In this document: in pieces, positions 46,869 to 56,735 of the stretch
Numbering within the stretch: the first letter of the stretch is position 1
Layout of the letters: every line of letters starts with the position of its first letter
DNA from: Linyphia triangularis
Taxonomy: Eukaryota > Arthropoda > Arachnida > Araneae > Linyphiidae
NCBI GenBank assembly: GCA_963978545.1
Contig: OZ021721.1
Span: forward strand, 41,116,785 to 41,180,784
Length of the DNA: 64,000 nt
Reading direction: 5' to 3'
Notes under the pieces: generated by a model
The model's input: the letters and a program-made list of their open reading frames with translations, nothing else
The model's database searches: none
What the model was told of the DNA's origin: nothing
Translations under genes and position numbers: made by a program

Positions 46869-48175
46869 CAGAAAAAGACACGAATTTCAAATCAAGAGCA
46901 GTTTCAACTCGATTTGCTGAAAAATCTTTCAATTTGGGATTAACTTCCTGGTCCTTAGCCAAATCTTCCCATTCAATAGAGCTAGAGAAGTTAATGGTAT
47001 TTATCCTAGACAATGCATCAGCGATTACGTTTTGATCGTCCGGAATGTGCCGGATATCTGTTGTAAATTGGCTGATGTATTCCAAATATATAATCTACCT
47101 ATTAGACACATTGTCTAATTTTTGCCTAAATGCAAAAATTACTGGTTTATGGTCTAAAAATTATTATTTCACTATCTTCAAAAAAGTGTTTAACCCTTTG
47201 CACTCCAGTGGCGCCTCTCAAGCGCCACACGATTGGATGCCAAACCACGAGAGGACCATTAGGTGTAATGCGGAAATTCGATGCAAGGCCAATGACTGTA
47301 TTTAGTTTCTATGAAGCAAATCCATAAACACCAGCCGAACCTAAAATATCTCGAGTTGCTGATTCCTCCGCGCGAAAAAGGCCTGGAGTGCAAAGGGTTA
47401 AAATGTTTCACAGCCTGGTAAGCAGCCAATAGTTCCCTGTCAAACGTGCTATATTTGACTTGTGCAGGATTCAACTTCTTCGAAAAAAACCTAAAGGCTC
47501 ATAGCAACCATTAATAATTTGAAATAAAGTAACGCCTGTTGCCGTAGCTGACAAGTCAACTGTCAAAATTAATGGTACATTCGGAGCAGGGAAAGCCAGA
47601 GTAGTAGTATCAGCAACTGATTGTTTATATATATTGAAAGTAGCCCTTATTTCGTCTTACCAATTGATCAAAGTTTTTTTTTTTTTTTTTTTTTTTTTAA
47701 CAAGCGCATGTAAACAAGCTTGTTTTTTCGCTGCGCCCTTCAAAAATCTGTGATAGAACATTTCTAGACATTTTAAATTTCTAAGTTCTTCAACCGTATT
47801 CGGTTTCGGGTATTCCCTGATGACCTGTATCTTTTCTGGTAGTGGTTAAACACCACTTTGCGAAATTAAAAAACCCAAAAAATTTATTTCAGTTACTCCA
47901 AATACGTTTTTTTTTTAAGGTTAACCACCTAACCGAAATCGCTTAACCTCTGAAAAATGCTCTCAAGGTGATTTCTGTGAGAATCTTCATTTTCCGAAAA
48001 AATTAATACGTCGTCCAAATAAAACAAGCAGAAATCGATATCCTTGAGAATGACACTGTAAAATGTTGAATTAAAACAAAATAGATTAGGTTCGAAACTT
48101 CGTATGTTATGGATAACTATCAATAAAGAACTCCACCGTATTACGATGAACACATTTATTTTGACAAACATCAAC
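46780..48175 (-). pseudogene. Ty3/gypsy A reverse transcriptase and RNase H
   Basis: The RT motif C is intact: FCLFYLDDVLIFSENEDSH, with YLDD at 48010-48021. Frames then break across 47930-47475, which includes a long T-run (about 47668-47698). RNase H resumes with NPAQVKYSTFDRELLAAYQA. It is cut by the TTAA-flanked MITE after YQAVKHF, then ends TTDIRHIPDDQNVIADALSR, the usual gypsy RNase H/tether signature. The copy is dead. Confidence 0.8.
47194..47397. mobile_element. piggyBac-type MITE, 204 bp, in gypsy A RNase H
   Basis: TTAA on both sides (47190-47193 and 47398-47401). The inverted ends CCCTTTGCACTCCAG and CTGGAGTGCAAAGGG match perfectly over 15 bp. The interior has CGCC and GCGCG words with no frame. 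It is a different family from the MITE at 12060 but has the same target choice. Confidence 0.9.
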
Positions 48176-48484
48176 CGTCGCCCAAATCTTTCGTATGCGA
48201 GGGTTAATATACCTATTTTTAAGCATTCGTAAGAAACTACTTCTCTTGAATAAACGAATAATTGAGAGAAAATAATTTAGAATATTTACTATAGTTCTTA
48301 CTTTTCTCATTATTTCAACACATAAACACATATTTTTATAAAAACAGTTATTTCTATATAAATTTTGGTGGGACAAAAAATACACATTAGCTATTTCAGA
48401 AAACATTTTTTATTCAAAATATCATGATGGAATATTCCGTTACTTTTTAAGAATGATAATATTTCATCATTGTTGTAATAATAT

Positions 48485-49149
48485 TGTTGCGTGGATGGGT
48501 TCGAAAGACTTGAAGCCGAAGCAGATCAAAACTTGCAGAAATTTATTCCGATATAACTCTTCGCAGATTCTTTTACAACTTCAGAACTTTCCGTTCTAAT
48601 AGATTCAATACAGCTCTTTACACAACAAAAGAGCACAAAACAGCAGTTGAAAACTTGATACACAACTGCTAAGATCGACGCAAAAGACAATGCAATACAG
48701 TTCACTTTCGCAATACAGCTCTCTGAATGCTCACTGAGAGACAACTAACTCAGTAACTCAAATCAACTAACTCTTGGTCGGCCTTATATAGGAAAGTTAA
48801 AGCTTCGTGAATCTTATAGAGATAGACATTTGGAGAACTTTCTAGATCGTAGTCGAAAAGCCCTATACATGTACATGGGGACCGAAAATGACGATTTCTC
48901 GCCAAATTTGGCAACAAAAATTAGTCGCCAACTTGGCGAGATCGCCATTAACCATAATGTTAAACAGCCTGCCCCTTGTAAAACTCGTTTCCCAGTATGA
49001 TCTCTGTAAAACTCGTTTTCAAGCATTAAGAGACTCATTGCAGGAAAGCGAAGACAAACCCTTGCACTGCCTTATGCGAAATGTACATAAATGTTCCTTT
49101 ATATTACTAATACTACGAAATATTTACAAATATACAGAAATTCGTAACA
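48485..49149 (-). repeat. 3' LTR of gypsy B (665 bp)
   Basis: Plus strand TGTTGCGTGGATGGGTTCG to GAAATTCGTAACA. It is closely similar to the 5' LTR but 116 bp shorter, missing repeated AACTCAGTAACTC and TTTGGCGAC-type units. Confidence 0.9.
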
Positions 49150-49159
49150 TTGCCCCCCT

Positions 49160-49510
49160 CTCAAGGACTGCACGTCCCGGGCAGTACAGTTCCCGGAAAG
49201 GAAGGCTTACTTTCAAAGCAATAGCAAACACTCTGCGTTCATTACTAAACTATAAAACTTACTAAACTTACTAATTTGTATACAGAAAGACAGAAACATT
49301 AATGAATAAATAAATAAACAATAAACTTACAAATTTATATACACATGTGACAATGGTCTTAATAACTATATACACTTTATACATTAGGGGGATTACAAAC
49401 TATGGCCATAGTAAGGGGCTAACCTGTCGTAATGAACGGCTCTAGGTTTAGTATTAGATGATTTACGGATTCAGACCACGACGTCATTAGCCGGTTGAGG
49501 ACTGAGAAAA
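49160..49510. other. Gypsy B non-coding 3' region
   Basis: Between the integrase end and the polypurine tract. There is no env-like frame. Confidence 0.6.
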
Positions 49511-49517
49511 GACCATC

Positions 49518-50320
49518 CTAGTGAGACTGAAGTTTGAGAGAAAATCCTTTTTGTCGGTTCGGTTTCCAGAACCAAACCTGGTCACCTTCGTGGAATTGAT
49601 GTCCTGTAGCCTTCGTGTCGTATCTGGTCTTCATCTTATCCGTCGCCAAGTGGATTCGCTCTCGGGCAAAATTGTGCACAGCTTCAAATCGTGCCTGAAG
49701 ATCCTCGACGTACTCCTCTGGCGATGAAGGTGCATCCGGAGGGCGGCCAAACAACAGATTGCAAGGCAGACGAAGGTTACGACTGAAGAGCATCTGGGAT
49801 GGGGAATAGCCGGTAGTCTCGTGGACAGCGCTGGGATAGGCCAGAAGAAACAAAGGTAACTTCTGATCCCAGTCCTGTTGGTTTCTGGAAACCATCAGTG
49901 AGAGGTTATTGAGGATGGTTCTGTTAAACCTCTCCACCATTCCATCCGACTGTGGGTGCAAAAGCGTCGTCTGTGTTTTGCAAATGCCAAATAGATCACA
50001 AAGTCCTTTCGTTACAGCAGAGGTAATATTCCTTCCTTGATCAGAATGTAACTGAAGAGGCACTCCAAATTTGGAAATCCAGCTCTGAACCATTACCTCT
50101 GCAACGGTGGTAGTCTCTTAATCAAGGATATGATACTCTTCGGGCCACTTCGTAAAATAATCCATGACAACAAGGAGGTGTCTATTGCCGTCAGCAAATC
50201 GTGGCAGTGGTCCCAAGATTTTAAACACAATCCGTTCAAAAGGCGCTCCTACGTTGTAACGTTGCAGTTTTCCTCGACTGCGTTTCTTCGATCCTTTTCG
50301 GGCTGCACAGGCATCACATG
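49518..50320 (-). pseudogene. Gypsy B integrase catalytic core and C-terminus
   Basis: Just after the stop at 50325 come SCDACAARKG and GPLPRFADGNRHLLVVMDYF (first catalytic Asp), then a second stop near 50115. From 50093 the frame is open: QLHSDQGRNI (second Asp), LLHPQSDGMVERFNRT (Glu) and AVHETTGYSPSQMLFSR. The C-terminal part has KMKTRYDTKATGHQFHEGDQ and VWFWKP. All DDE residues remain but two stops break the chain. Confidence 0.88.
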
Positions 50321-50324
50321 ATCT

Positions 50325-50789
50325 TCACCACTTCTTCACGACAGCCCTCGCCTTACTCCAGTAGTACCGCTCTCGAACTTTTTGCAACGTCTTCATTACT
50401 CCGCCTCCAGTTGGACTGCTATGTAGCTCTTTAAGAACGTCTGTGACTCGGGATCTTGGAAGCAATAGCTGCCATCGGGATGTCTTTCCATCATCAGATT
50501 CGAACTTCTGGTACAACACGCCGTTTCGAATATGAAGAGAGTCCCAGAGGGCCCAATATTGCTTTGTCGTAGAACTATAGATGGAAATGTCCTGCCAAGT
50601 TGGTGTCGCATTCGAAGACTCCTTTAAATCGTCCTGTCCGGCAGAGATCGGAGGAATATTCATCTGCGTTTCCTCTTGGCCAGAGAAAATCTTTTTCTTC
50701 ATCTTAACTTGGCCAGAGAAAATCTCTTTCTTCATCCTATCTTGGCTCGCTTTCATTTCTTCCCGCCATTCGGATATTTCCTTCTTCAT
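50325..50789 (-). pseudogene. Gag-start to integrase zinc-finger fusion (deletion product)
   Basis: The first 50 or so residues are a repeated charged stretch (EEMKASQDRMKKEIFSGQVK, two SGQ repeats), like the coiled-coil start of arthropod gypsy gag. From about residue 65 the frame is integrase-side: WDSLHIRNGVLYQKFE, LLPRSRVTDVLKELHSSPTG and GGGVMKTLQKVRERYYW, the HH part of the zinc finger. A stop after VVKKW (50325) replaces a finger Cys. The join skips protease, RT and RNase H in frame. The start ATG is at 50789. Confidence 0.8.
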
Positions 50790-50882
50790 TTCTTGCCTAA
50801 AAGCAAAAAGCTGTTGAAATTTTTAACCTTGTTCTGCCATTGCTCTGGTTATCGGCATTCAAATCCCATTTCTGACTCCAGT

Positions 50883-51663
50883 TGTTGCTTGGATGGGTTC
50901 GAAAGACTTGAAGCCAAAGCAGATCAAAATTTGCAGAAATTTATTCCGATATAACTCTTCGCAGATTCTTTTACAACTCCAGAACTTTCTGTTCTAATAG
51001 ATTCAATACAGCTCTTTACACAACAAAAGAGCAGAAAACAGCAGTTAAAAACTTGATACACAACAGCTAAGATCGACGCAAAAGACAATGCAATACAGTT
51101 CACTTTCGCAATACAGCTCTCTGAATGCTCACTGCGAGACAACTAACTCAGTAGCTCCACTCAGTCAGTAACTCAACTAACTCAGTAACTCCACTAACTC
51201 AGTAACTCTAATCAACTAACTCTTGGTCGGCCTTATATAGGAAAGTTAAAGCTTCGTGAATCTTCTAGAGATAGACATTTGGAGAACTTTCCAGATCGTA
51301 GTCGAAAAGCCCTATACATGTACATGGGGACCAAAAATGTCGCCAAATGGTCGCCACGTTTGGCGACATTTGGCGATTTCTTGCCAAATTTGGCGACAAA
51401 AATTAAACGGCCAAAACCTTCACCAACTTGGCTCTATCTCGCAGACTTGGCGAGATTGCCATTAACCATAATGTTAAATAACCTGCCCCTTGTAAAACTC
51501 GTTTCCCAGCATGATCTCTGTAAAACTCGTTTTCAAGCATTAAGATACTCATTGCAGGAAAGCGAAGACAAACCCTTGCACTGCCTTAAGCGAAATGTAC
51601 ATAAATTTTCCTTTACATTACTAATACTACGAAATATTTACAAATATACAGAAATTCGTAACA
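50883..51663 (-). repeat. 5' LTR of gypsy B (781 bp)
   Basis: Same ends as the 3' LTR. The extra length is in two patches: about 51140-51210 with four or more CTCAGTAACTC units, and about 51335-51430 with TGGCGACATTTGGCGA-type units. Confidence 0.9.
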
Positions 51664-51667
51664 ATAT

Positions 51668-53085
51668 CTTCATTGCATAATCATATTTGTTTCACCATTT
51701 TTTACTAACACTTATACATATTAAAATATCTAATTGTATATTTGTATTAATCATAGAGATAGCGTCTTTTTTTTTTTACTTAAACTTTCAATTGAAATCA
51801 ATGCCATCCTTTTTTTTTTTATTTTTAAATAACCATAGTAACTCATCTTTAACTCAGTTCATAACATACATTTATAGAAAAGGGACGTTAAAATACACAG
51901 CATATTTCCTTTATTTTTTTAATACTAATGAAAAAAAATTCTTTGTACCACTTTAAAAAAATTCTCATCTCACATATTTTACTTACGAACTTTTTTAGTA
52001 AAATATCAAAATTACGCAAAAATATTTTCAAGCATGCCTGAAAGTCCTCGTCACCCCCTTTTTTTTAAAAAAATAAATAAATAAAAAAATAGTGCTTCAT
52101 GATACAACTTACATCAATGAATAATAAAAGTAGTTAACTATTAAATACAATACTGACTTATTAAAATGCACAAAATAAAAAATGTGCTTCTTAAATTGAA
52201 AATTTGTGTTTTCATAATGATATATTTTTTTTAATAATTGAAGTGTTTGTCATATGTATTGTCTTAAATATACTAAAACTTGTCCTATGTAAACTTCGAC
52301 TTCTATAAGTTGCAAATATACCAAAGAATGAGATTTTACATAAGTATTCAAACTAACCTGGTTCACTTTGAATTGTTCAAATATCCACAAAGGGAAAAAA
52401 AATTATTACTTACCTGTCTGCAATGTGAAAGAGATGACCAGATGAGGGAGGCGTATACAAGATAGATATCTACTAGTCAAACATAACTACACTATTTTGT
52501 CATAGCAAGTAAATGCCTTATCTTATCACCAGTTGAGGGAGAGAGCCTATTTTGGGTGTCTATGCAAAGGGAGGTTCATTTATTTTGCGTAATTTAAGTT
52601 ATTATTTAGGTAACTTTGAAAACAAATTTAAAAAGAACAAAATTTAACAACTTCGGGTGAAAAAACTTAGAAAAGAAAAATATATACAAAAAAGTTAGCT
52701 TTATTTTACATTTATGTAATTGAAATATATATGGAAGTTTACAATTAACTCTTAAGTGTTTAAAATAATTTAAATTTTCAATTTTTTTTTTTTTTTTGCA
52801 TGCATATTTTATTATTATCAGACATAACATTTATTTTATTTGTTACTACAGATTTTTTTAAAAATATATAATGATTTTGTACTAACGCATCCTAAAAAAT
52901 GTCAGAATAAGAATGATATAAAATAAATACTGCGTATCTGTATAACTTATTCGTTAAACTTGATTTCATGAAATTAGTTCAGAAAACACATGCAAGACCA
53001 ACGAGAAAGAATCACGTATTTTATGATATTTTTTTCCAAGATAAGTAGTTAGAAAATAGGGCTCCTGAGCCAGGGGCGGTGCCGG
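51668..53085. other. AT-rich non-coding stretch
   Basis: Homopolymer runs and no reading frame with homology. Nothing recognised. Confidence 0.6.
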
Positions 53086-53099
53086 TGCAGGGATGAGGG

Positions 53100-53770
53100 A
53101 TGATGACGTCACCGGAAGGGGGCGTGACCGGATATGGCGTGAACGGATATGACGTCACAGGAAGTGACATCACAGGATATGCCGTCACCGGAAGTGGAGT
53201 TGAGTTGTTCCCCTTCTGCTGTTGTTTTAGTTTCGATTTCGTTATAAGCTGTTTGTGTATGACGTCACAGTGGGTATGACGTCATAATGTGTTTTATATC
53301 AAAGTTCTGGTCGGTGGCAACACTTTTTTAGTTTCGGTTTATCTAGCAGACGGAGTTGAGTTGTTCTAGGACTGCTTCTTAGTGAATAAGTTAGAGTGAT
53401 AGGCTTTTATTGCGTGACGTCACAGCGGGTATGACGTCATAATTTGTTTTATATCAAAGTTTTGAGCGGTGGCAACACTTTTCAGTTTCGATTTACCTTT
53501 AAGGTGGAGTTGAGTTGTTCTAGGGCTGCTTCTAAGTGAATAAGTTAGAGTTATAGGTATTTTTTACTAGTGACGTCACAGTGGGTATGACGTCAATCAT
53601 GATTTTACAAAACTTACCTTTAAGACGATGGCAGCAATAGAAATATGCTAAGTTTTAGGCGGGATGGAGTTGAGTTGTTTTAGGGCTACTTTTAAGTGAA
53701 TAACTTAGAGTGACAGGCTGTTTTACCAGTGACGTCACAGTGTTAATGTAGTGGGGATGACGTCACGATT
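53100..53770. promoter_or_regulatory. Tandem array of TGACGTCA (CRE/ATF) octamers, about 155-bp period
   Basis: Ten perfect TGACGTCA octamers start at 53104, 53150, 53260, 53277, 53415, 53432, 53571, 53588, 53730 and 53758. A near copy (TGACATCA) is at 53165. Three pairs are spaced exactly 17 bp. Pairs recur every 155-159 bp together with GGAGTTGAGTTGTTC and AAGTGAATAAGTTAGAG words. The first 100 bp also repeat CACCGGAAG/ACCGGAAG (ETS-like). TGACGTCA is the CREB/ATF full site; whether it works here is unknown. Confidence 0.75.
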
Positions 53771-53829
53771 TGCTTTATATCAAAGTTTAAGGAATGGCAA
53801 CATCTTGTATCCTGATATATAGCTAAGTC

Positions 53830-53960
53830 TCCTTTGATTGGTTGAAATAAAAGCTCGCTTCTGATTGGTTAGAATATGTCACGTGATTTCAAATGCTCTT
53901 CTCATTGACTATACAGTTTTCTACTAAGTTTAATGTAATTGCGGCGCCATCTAGTGGTAG
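53830..53960. promoter_or_regulatory. Promoter-like cluster: two ATTGG boxes, E-box, CTCF-like word
   Basis: GATTGGTT occurs at 53836-53843 and again at 53863-53870 (inverted CCAAT, NF-Y type). TCACGTGA is at 53879-53886. GGCGCCATCTAGTGG at 53943-53957 fits the CTCF core. A TATAAA-like AATATAAATT follows. No exon was identified downstream on either strand. Confidence 0.4.
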
Positions 53961-53990
53961 GAAGGAATATAAATTACATAGTTTATAACT

Positions 53991-55034
53991 TTTCATGCTT
54001 AACCATTAAAAACTTCAAATACATGCAAAGAAAATATACTAACACAAATGCGTAAAGTTTCGGATTGAGTTGATTTTTTTTTTTTATAAGTGCTTAACAC
54101 ATTTAAACTAATGTTGAGAGATATAATCGCAAGACACTTTTAAGGAATCAGGTTTAATCAATGTTAGACACATAAAGTCTCATTATTTTCTCAATAACAG
54201 TATGAAATATAAATATAAATTAAAATTTATGAGATAAAAAATTTAAACTTTGCAATCTTAACGTGTAAATTTCTTTTACAGAGCTTAACATGTCATTACA
54301 TTTTTTTTTTCTTTTATTTTCATAGTTTTTGAGGGATTGAATACACAACAAAAAGAACTTAGACTAGAATTAATTTTTAATATTCAGCAACTGAAACCCA
54401 TTATGGAAGTTAAAGTAATGATTTTACAATTATTTTTAGGTTGAGTTAGTCTGACCCTGTTGAAGGGAATTAGTAGTTGTAGTGTGTTCACACGTGACTT
54501 TGCAATACAATATTAGTAATATACATTTTCAAAAAGAAATATTTATCACTTTGAATAGAAAAATGACGATTTTTTTTTTATTTATATAAGTATTATTCTC
54601 AATTTTGTAAATTATAAATGTATTATCCATATTTTATTGAGGAATCTATAATTTTTTTCTTCTTCTTCCAGAATGGTTTAGGAAAAACATTTCTTTTTAG
54701 TCAGAACAATGTTTTCAAAGAGATGGAAATACATAACTTTTCGATATATCAACCTTCAAATACTTTGAAATTGATTCTATTTGTTACAACCGGTTGTAAT
54801 TTAAAGCTATACTGTACTATGCGAGCGATATTATATATCTTAGCTATTTACAGTCTATGTTAAAATTTATATTACCATTAAACTTGTTAGAAATTAATAT
54901 GTCTATGTTAGTTATATTAATCAAGATAGTTTTTATTGTACAATGATACTTACTTAAGTTGATGAATGGCAACACAGAACTAGCTGCTAATGCTGAATAG
55001 ATATGTGATAACTGATTTTGGATACTCTAATGTT
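53991..55034. other. AT-rich non-coding stretch
   Basis: No gene or repeat family recognised. It includes several T-runs (54070, 54300, 54570). Confidence 0.55.
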
Positions 55035-56450
55035 TAAATAAGAGAGAAAAAGTAACATACTTGAACATCTTACAACTAAGAATTCAAAAGTGAACAGGAA
55101 AATTTACTTTACGAATAAATATCATGTCTTTAAAATGTGTACGAATATCACTAAATAAGAGAAAAAAGTAACATACTTAAACTCTTTACGACAAATAACT
55201 TTAAAATTAACGAAAAAAAACTTACTTTACATATAAAAATCACTTTAAAATGTGTAAAAATATCGCTAAATAAGAGAAAAAAAGTAACTTACTTAAAATT
55301 TCTAAGATAAATATTTAACCTTTACGCGAAAATTCCCTTCATGTATAAAAATCACGACTTTAAAATATAACATGCAAGAGAAAAGTAACGTACTTAAACT
55401 TTCTACGACAAATAACTTTAACATTAACGTAAAATTTTACTTTACACATAAAAATCCCGATATTAAAATATGTAGAAATATCGCTAAATAAAAGAAAAAA
55501 AAAGTAACACACTTAAACTTTGTACGAAAAATAACTTTGACATTAACGTAAAAAATGTTCTTCACATATAAAAATCACGACTTTAAATTTGAAATGTAGG
55601 ATGAAAGTATAACATACCTATAATTTCTACGACAAAGAATTCAAACATTGCCGTTCATGTCTTTAAAATGTATAATGACAACTCTAACTTTTAGAAAAAA
55701 GAAACACTAAAAATTTACAAGGCAAAGAATTTAAAATTGAACGTTAAAATTAACTTTACATGTACTATCATACTCTTATATCAACGATAAATAAGATAAA
55801 AAAAAGAAACTCTAAAAATTTATAAGGCAAAGAATTCAAATAATACGCGAAAATTTACCTCACATATAAAAATTATGTCTTTCAAATGTGTAAGAATAAC
55901 GCTAAATTAGAGAAAAAGAAATATTAAAAATTTATAAGGTAAGGAATTGAAACAATACGCGAAAATTTATTTTAGACATAACATTTTTATCTTTAAAATG
56001 TGTAAGAATAATGCTAAATTAAAGAAGAAAAAAAAAATAACATACTTAAACTTTCTTCGACAACAATTTAAACAATACGCGAACATTTCATACACAATTA
56101 TTTTCTTAGGTTAATGTTAAATAATGGGAAATTTAACAGAATAAAAATTTCAAAGATAAAGAATTTTAACCTTTACACGAAAATTTACCTCACAAAAATA
56201 TCATATCCTTAAACTTTAACGTGACAATTTACTCTTCATATACAATTAAACTCTTAGGTTATTGTTAAATCAAAGAAAAAGTAACATACTCAAAAATTTC
56301 TAAGATAAGCATAACGTAAAAATTTCATATCATGTGTTTAAAATGTAACATATAAGAGAAAAAAAATAACATACTTGAACTTTCTATAGCAAAGAATTTA
56401 AGCATTAGCGTAAAAATTCACTTTACATATAAAATTCACATCTTTAAATG
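55035..56450 (+). repeat. Degenerate tandem array, unit about 115-125 bp, about 11-12 copies
   Basis: The unit carries TAAGAGAAAAAAGTAACATA, CTTAAACTTTCTACGACAAA, a TTTACxTTACATATAAAAAT block and TTTAAAATGTGTAAGAATAT. Phases repeat near 55040, 55155, 55268, 55374, 55488, 55600 and 55790 to 56440. Units have drifted by substitutions and small indels. No frame is kept. It is satellite-like and ends just before the palindrome. Confidence 0.75.
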
Positions 56451-56454
56451 GGAA

Positions 56455-56735
56455 GATAAGCAGGTGACGGTAATTAGCCAATCAGGGTAGCGGTAGGTGA
56501 TACGCCATTCGCCGGCATTTTTAGATCGGAGGATGAGTCACGCTAAAACTTGTTGGAACAGGTCGGGAGATTTGTACAGCAAGAACAACAGCATCGACGC
56601 GCAAGCAGCGGGTGATGCTGTGATGTGTCAGCAGGTCTTTGAGATTATCGTTTTCCTACTTTGCCGTTTTCATAATGAAATGTTTGTGAAAACTTGGAAT
56701 GAATGAAGTGGATTTCAAAGACACATTAGTAAGTG
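56455..56735 (+). other. Complex, higher-GC stretch of unknown role
   Basis: It contains GTAATTAGCCAATCAGGG (CCAAT box), and GC-richer DNA up to about 56640. A 69-residue frame (56497-56706) has no recognised homology. It may be a promoter or first exon; nothing proves it. The inverted arm starts to be visible at 56736. Confidence 0.3.

Larger units (their letters stand above)
45500..48175 (-). mobile_element. Ty3/gypsy retrotransposon A, decayed and twice interrupted
   Basis: The minus-strand order is RT (48174-47929), RNase H (about 47928-46780) and integrase (46689-45712). A SINE (46688-46868) and a piggyBac-type MITE (47194-47397) sit in the coding sequence. A possible 3' LTR lies to its left, on the element strand starting TGTGGTGGTATCG after a purine-rich GAGTAGGGAGTAC (about 45510-45530), but its outer end and a matching partner were not found. 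Gag is absent. Confidence 0.8.
48485..51663 (-). mobile_element. Ty3/gypsy retrotransposon B, internally deleted, 3.18 kb
   Basis: LTRs lie at 48485-49149 and 50883-51663, with target duplication ATAT (48481-48484, 51664-51667). The element strand has a primer-binding site TGGAGTCAGAAATGGG two bases past the 5' LTR (from 50880 down) and a G-rich polypurine tract at 49152-49157. The internal part is only 1.7 kb: a gag-like start joined straight to integrase. Protease, RT and RNase H are missing, so it could only move with help. Confidence 0.9.

Noticed and set aside
46790..46869. Possible functional tRNA gene on the minus strand
   Set aside because: A and B boxes are present, but it is the head of a 181-bp unit with target duplication and a SINE tail, so it is a SINE.
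53100..53770. CRISPR-like direct repeats
   Set aside because: Eukaryotic context, 155-bp units with drifting sequence and no spacer pattern or cas genes.
56497..56706. 69-residue open frame before the palindrome
   Set aside because: No recognisable motif, no clear splice signals, and length is unremarkable.
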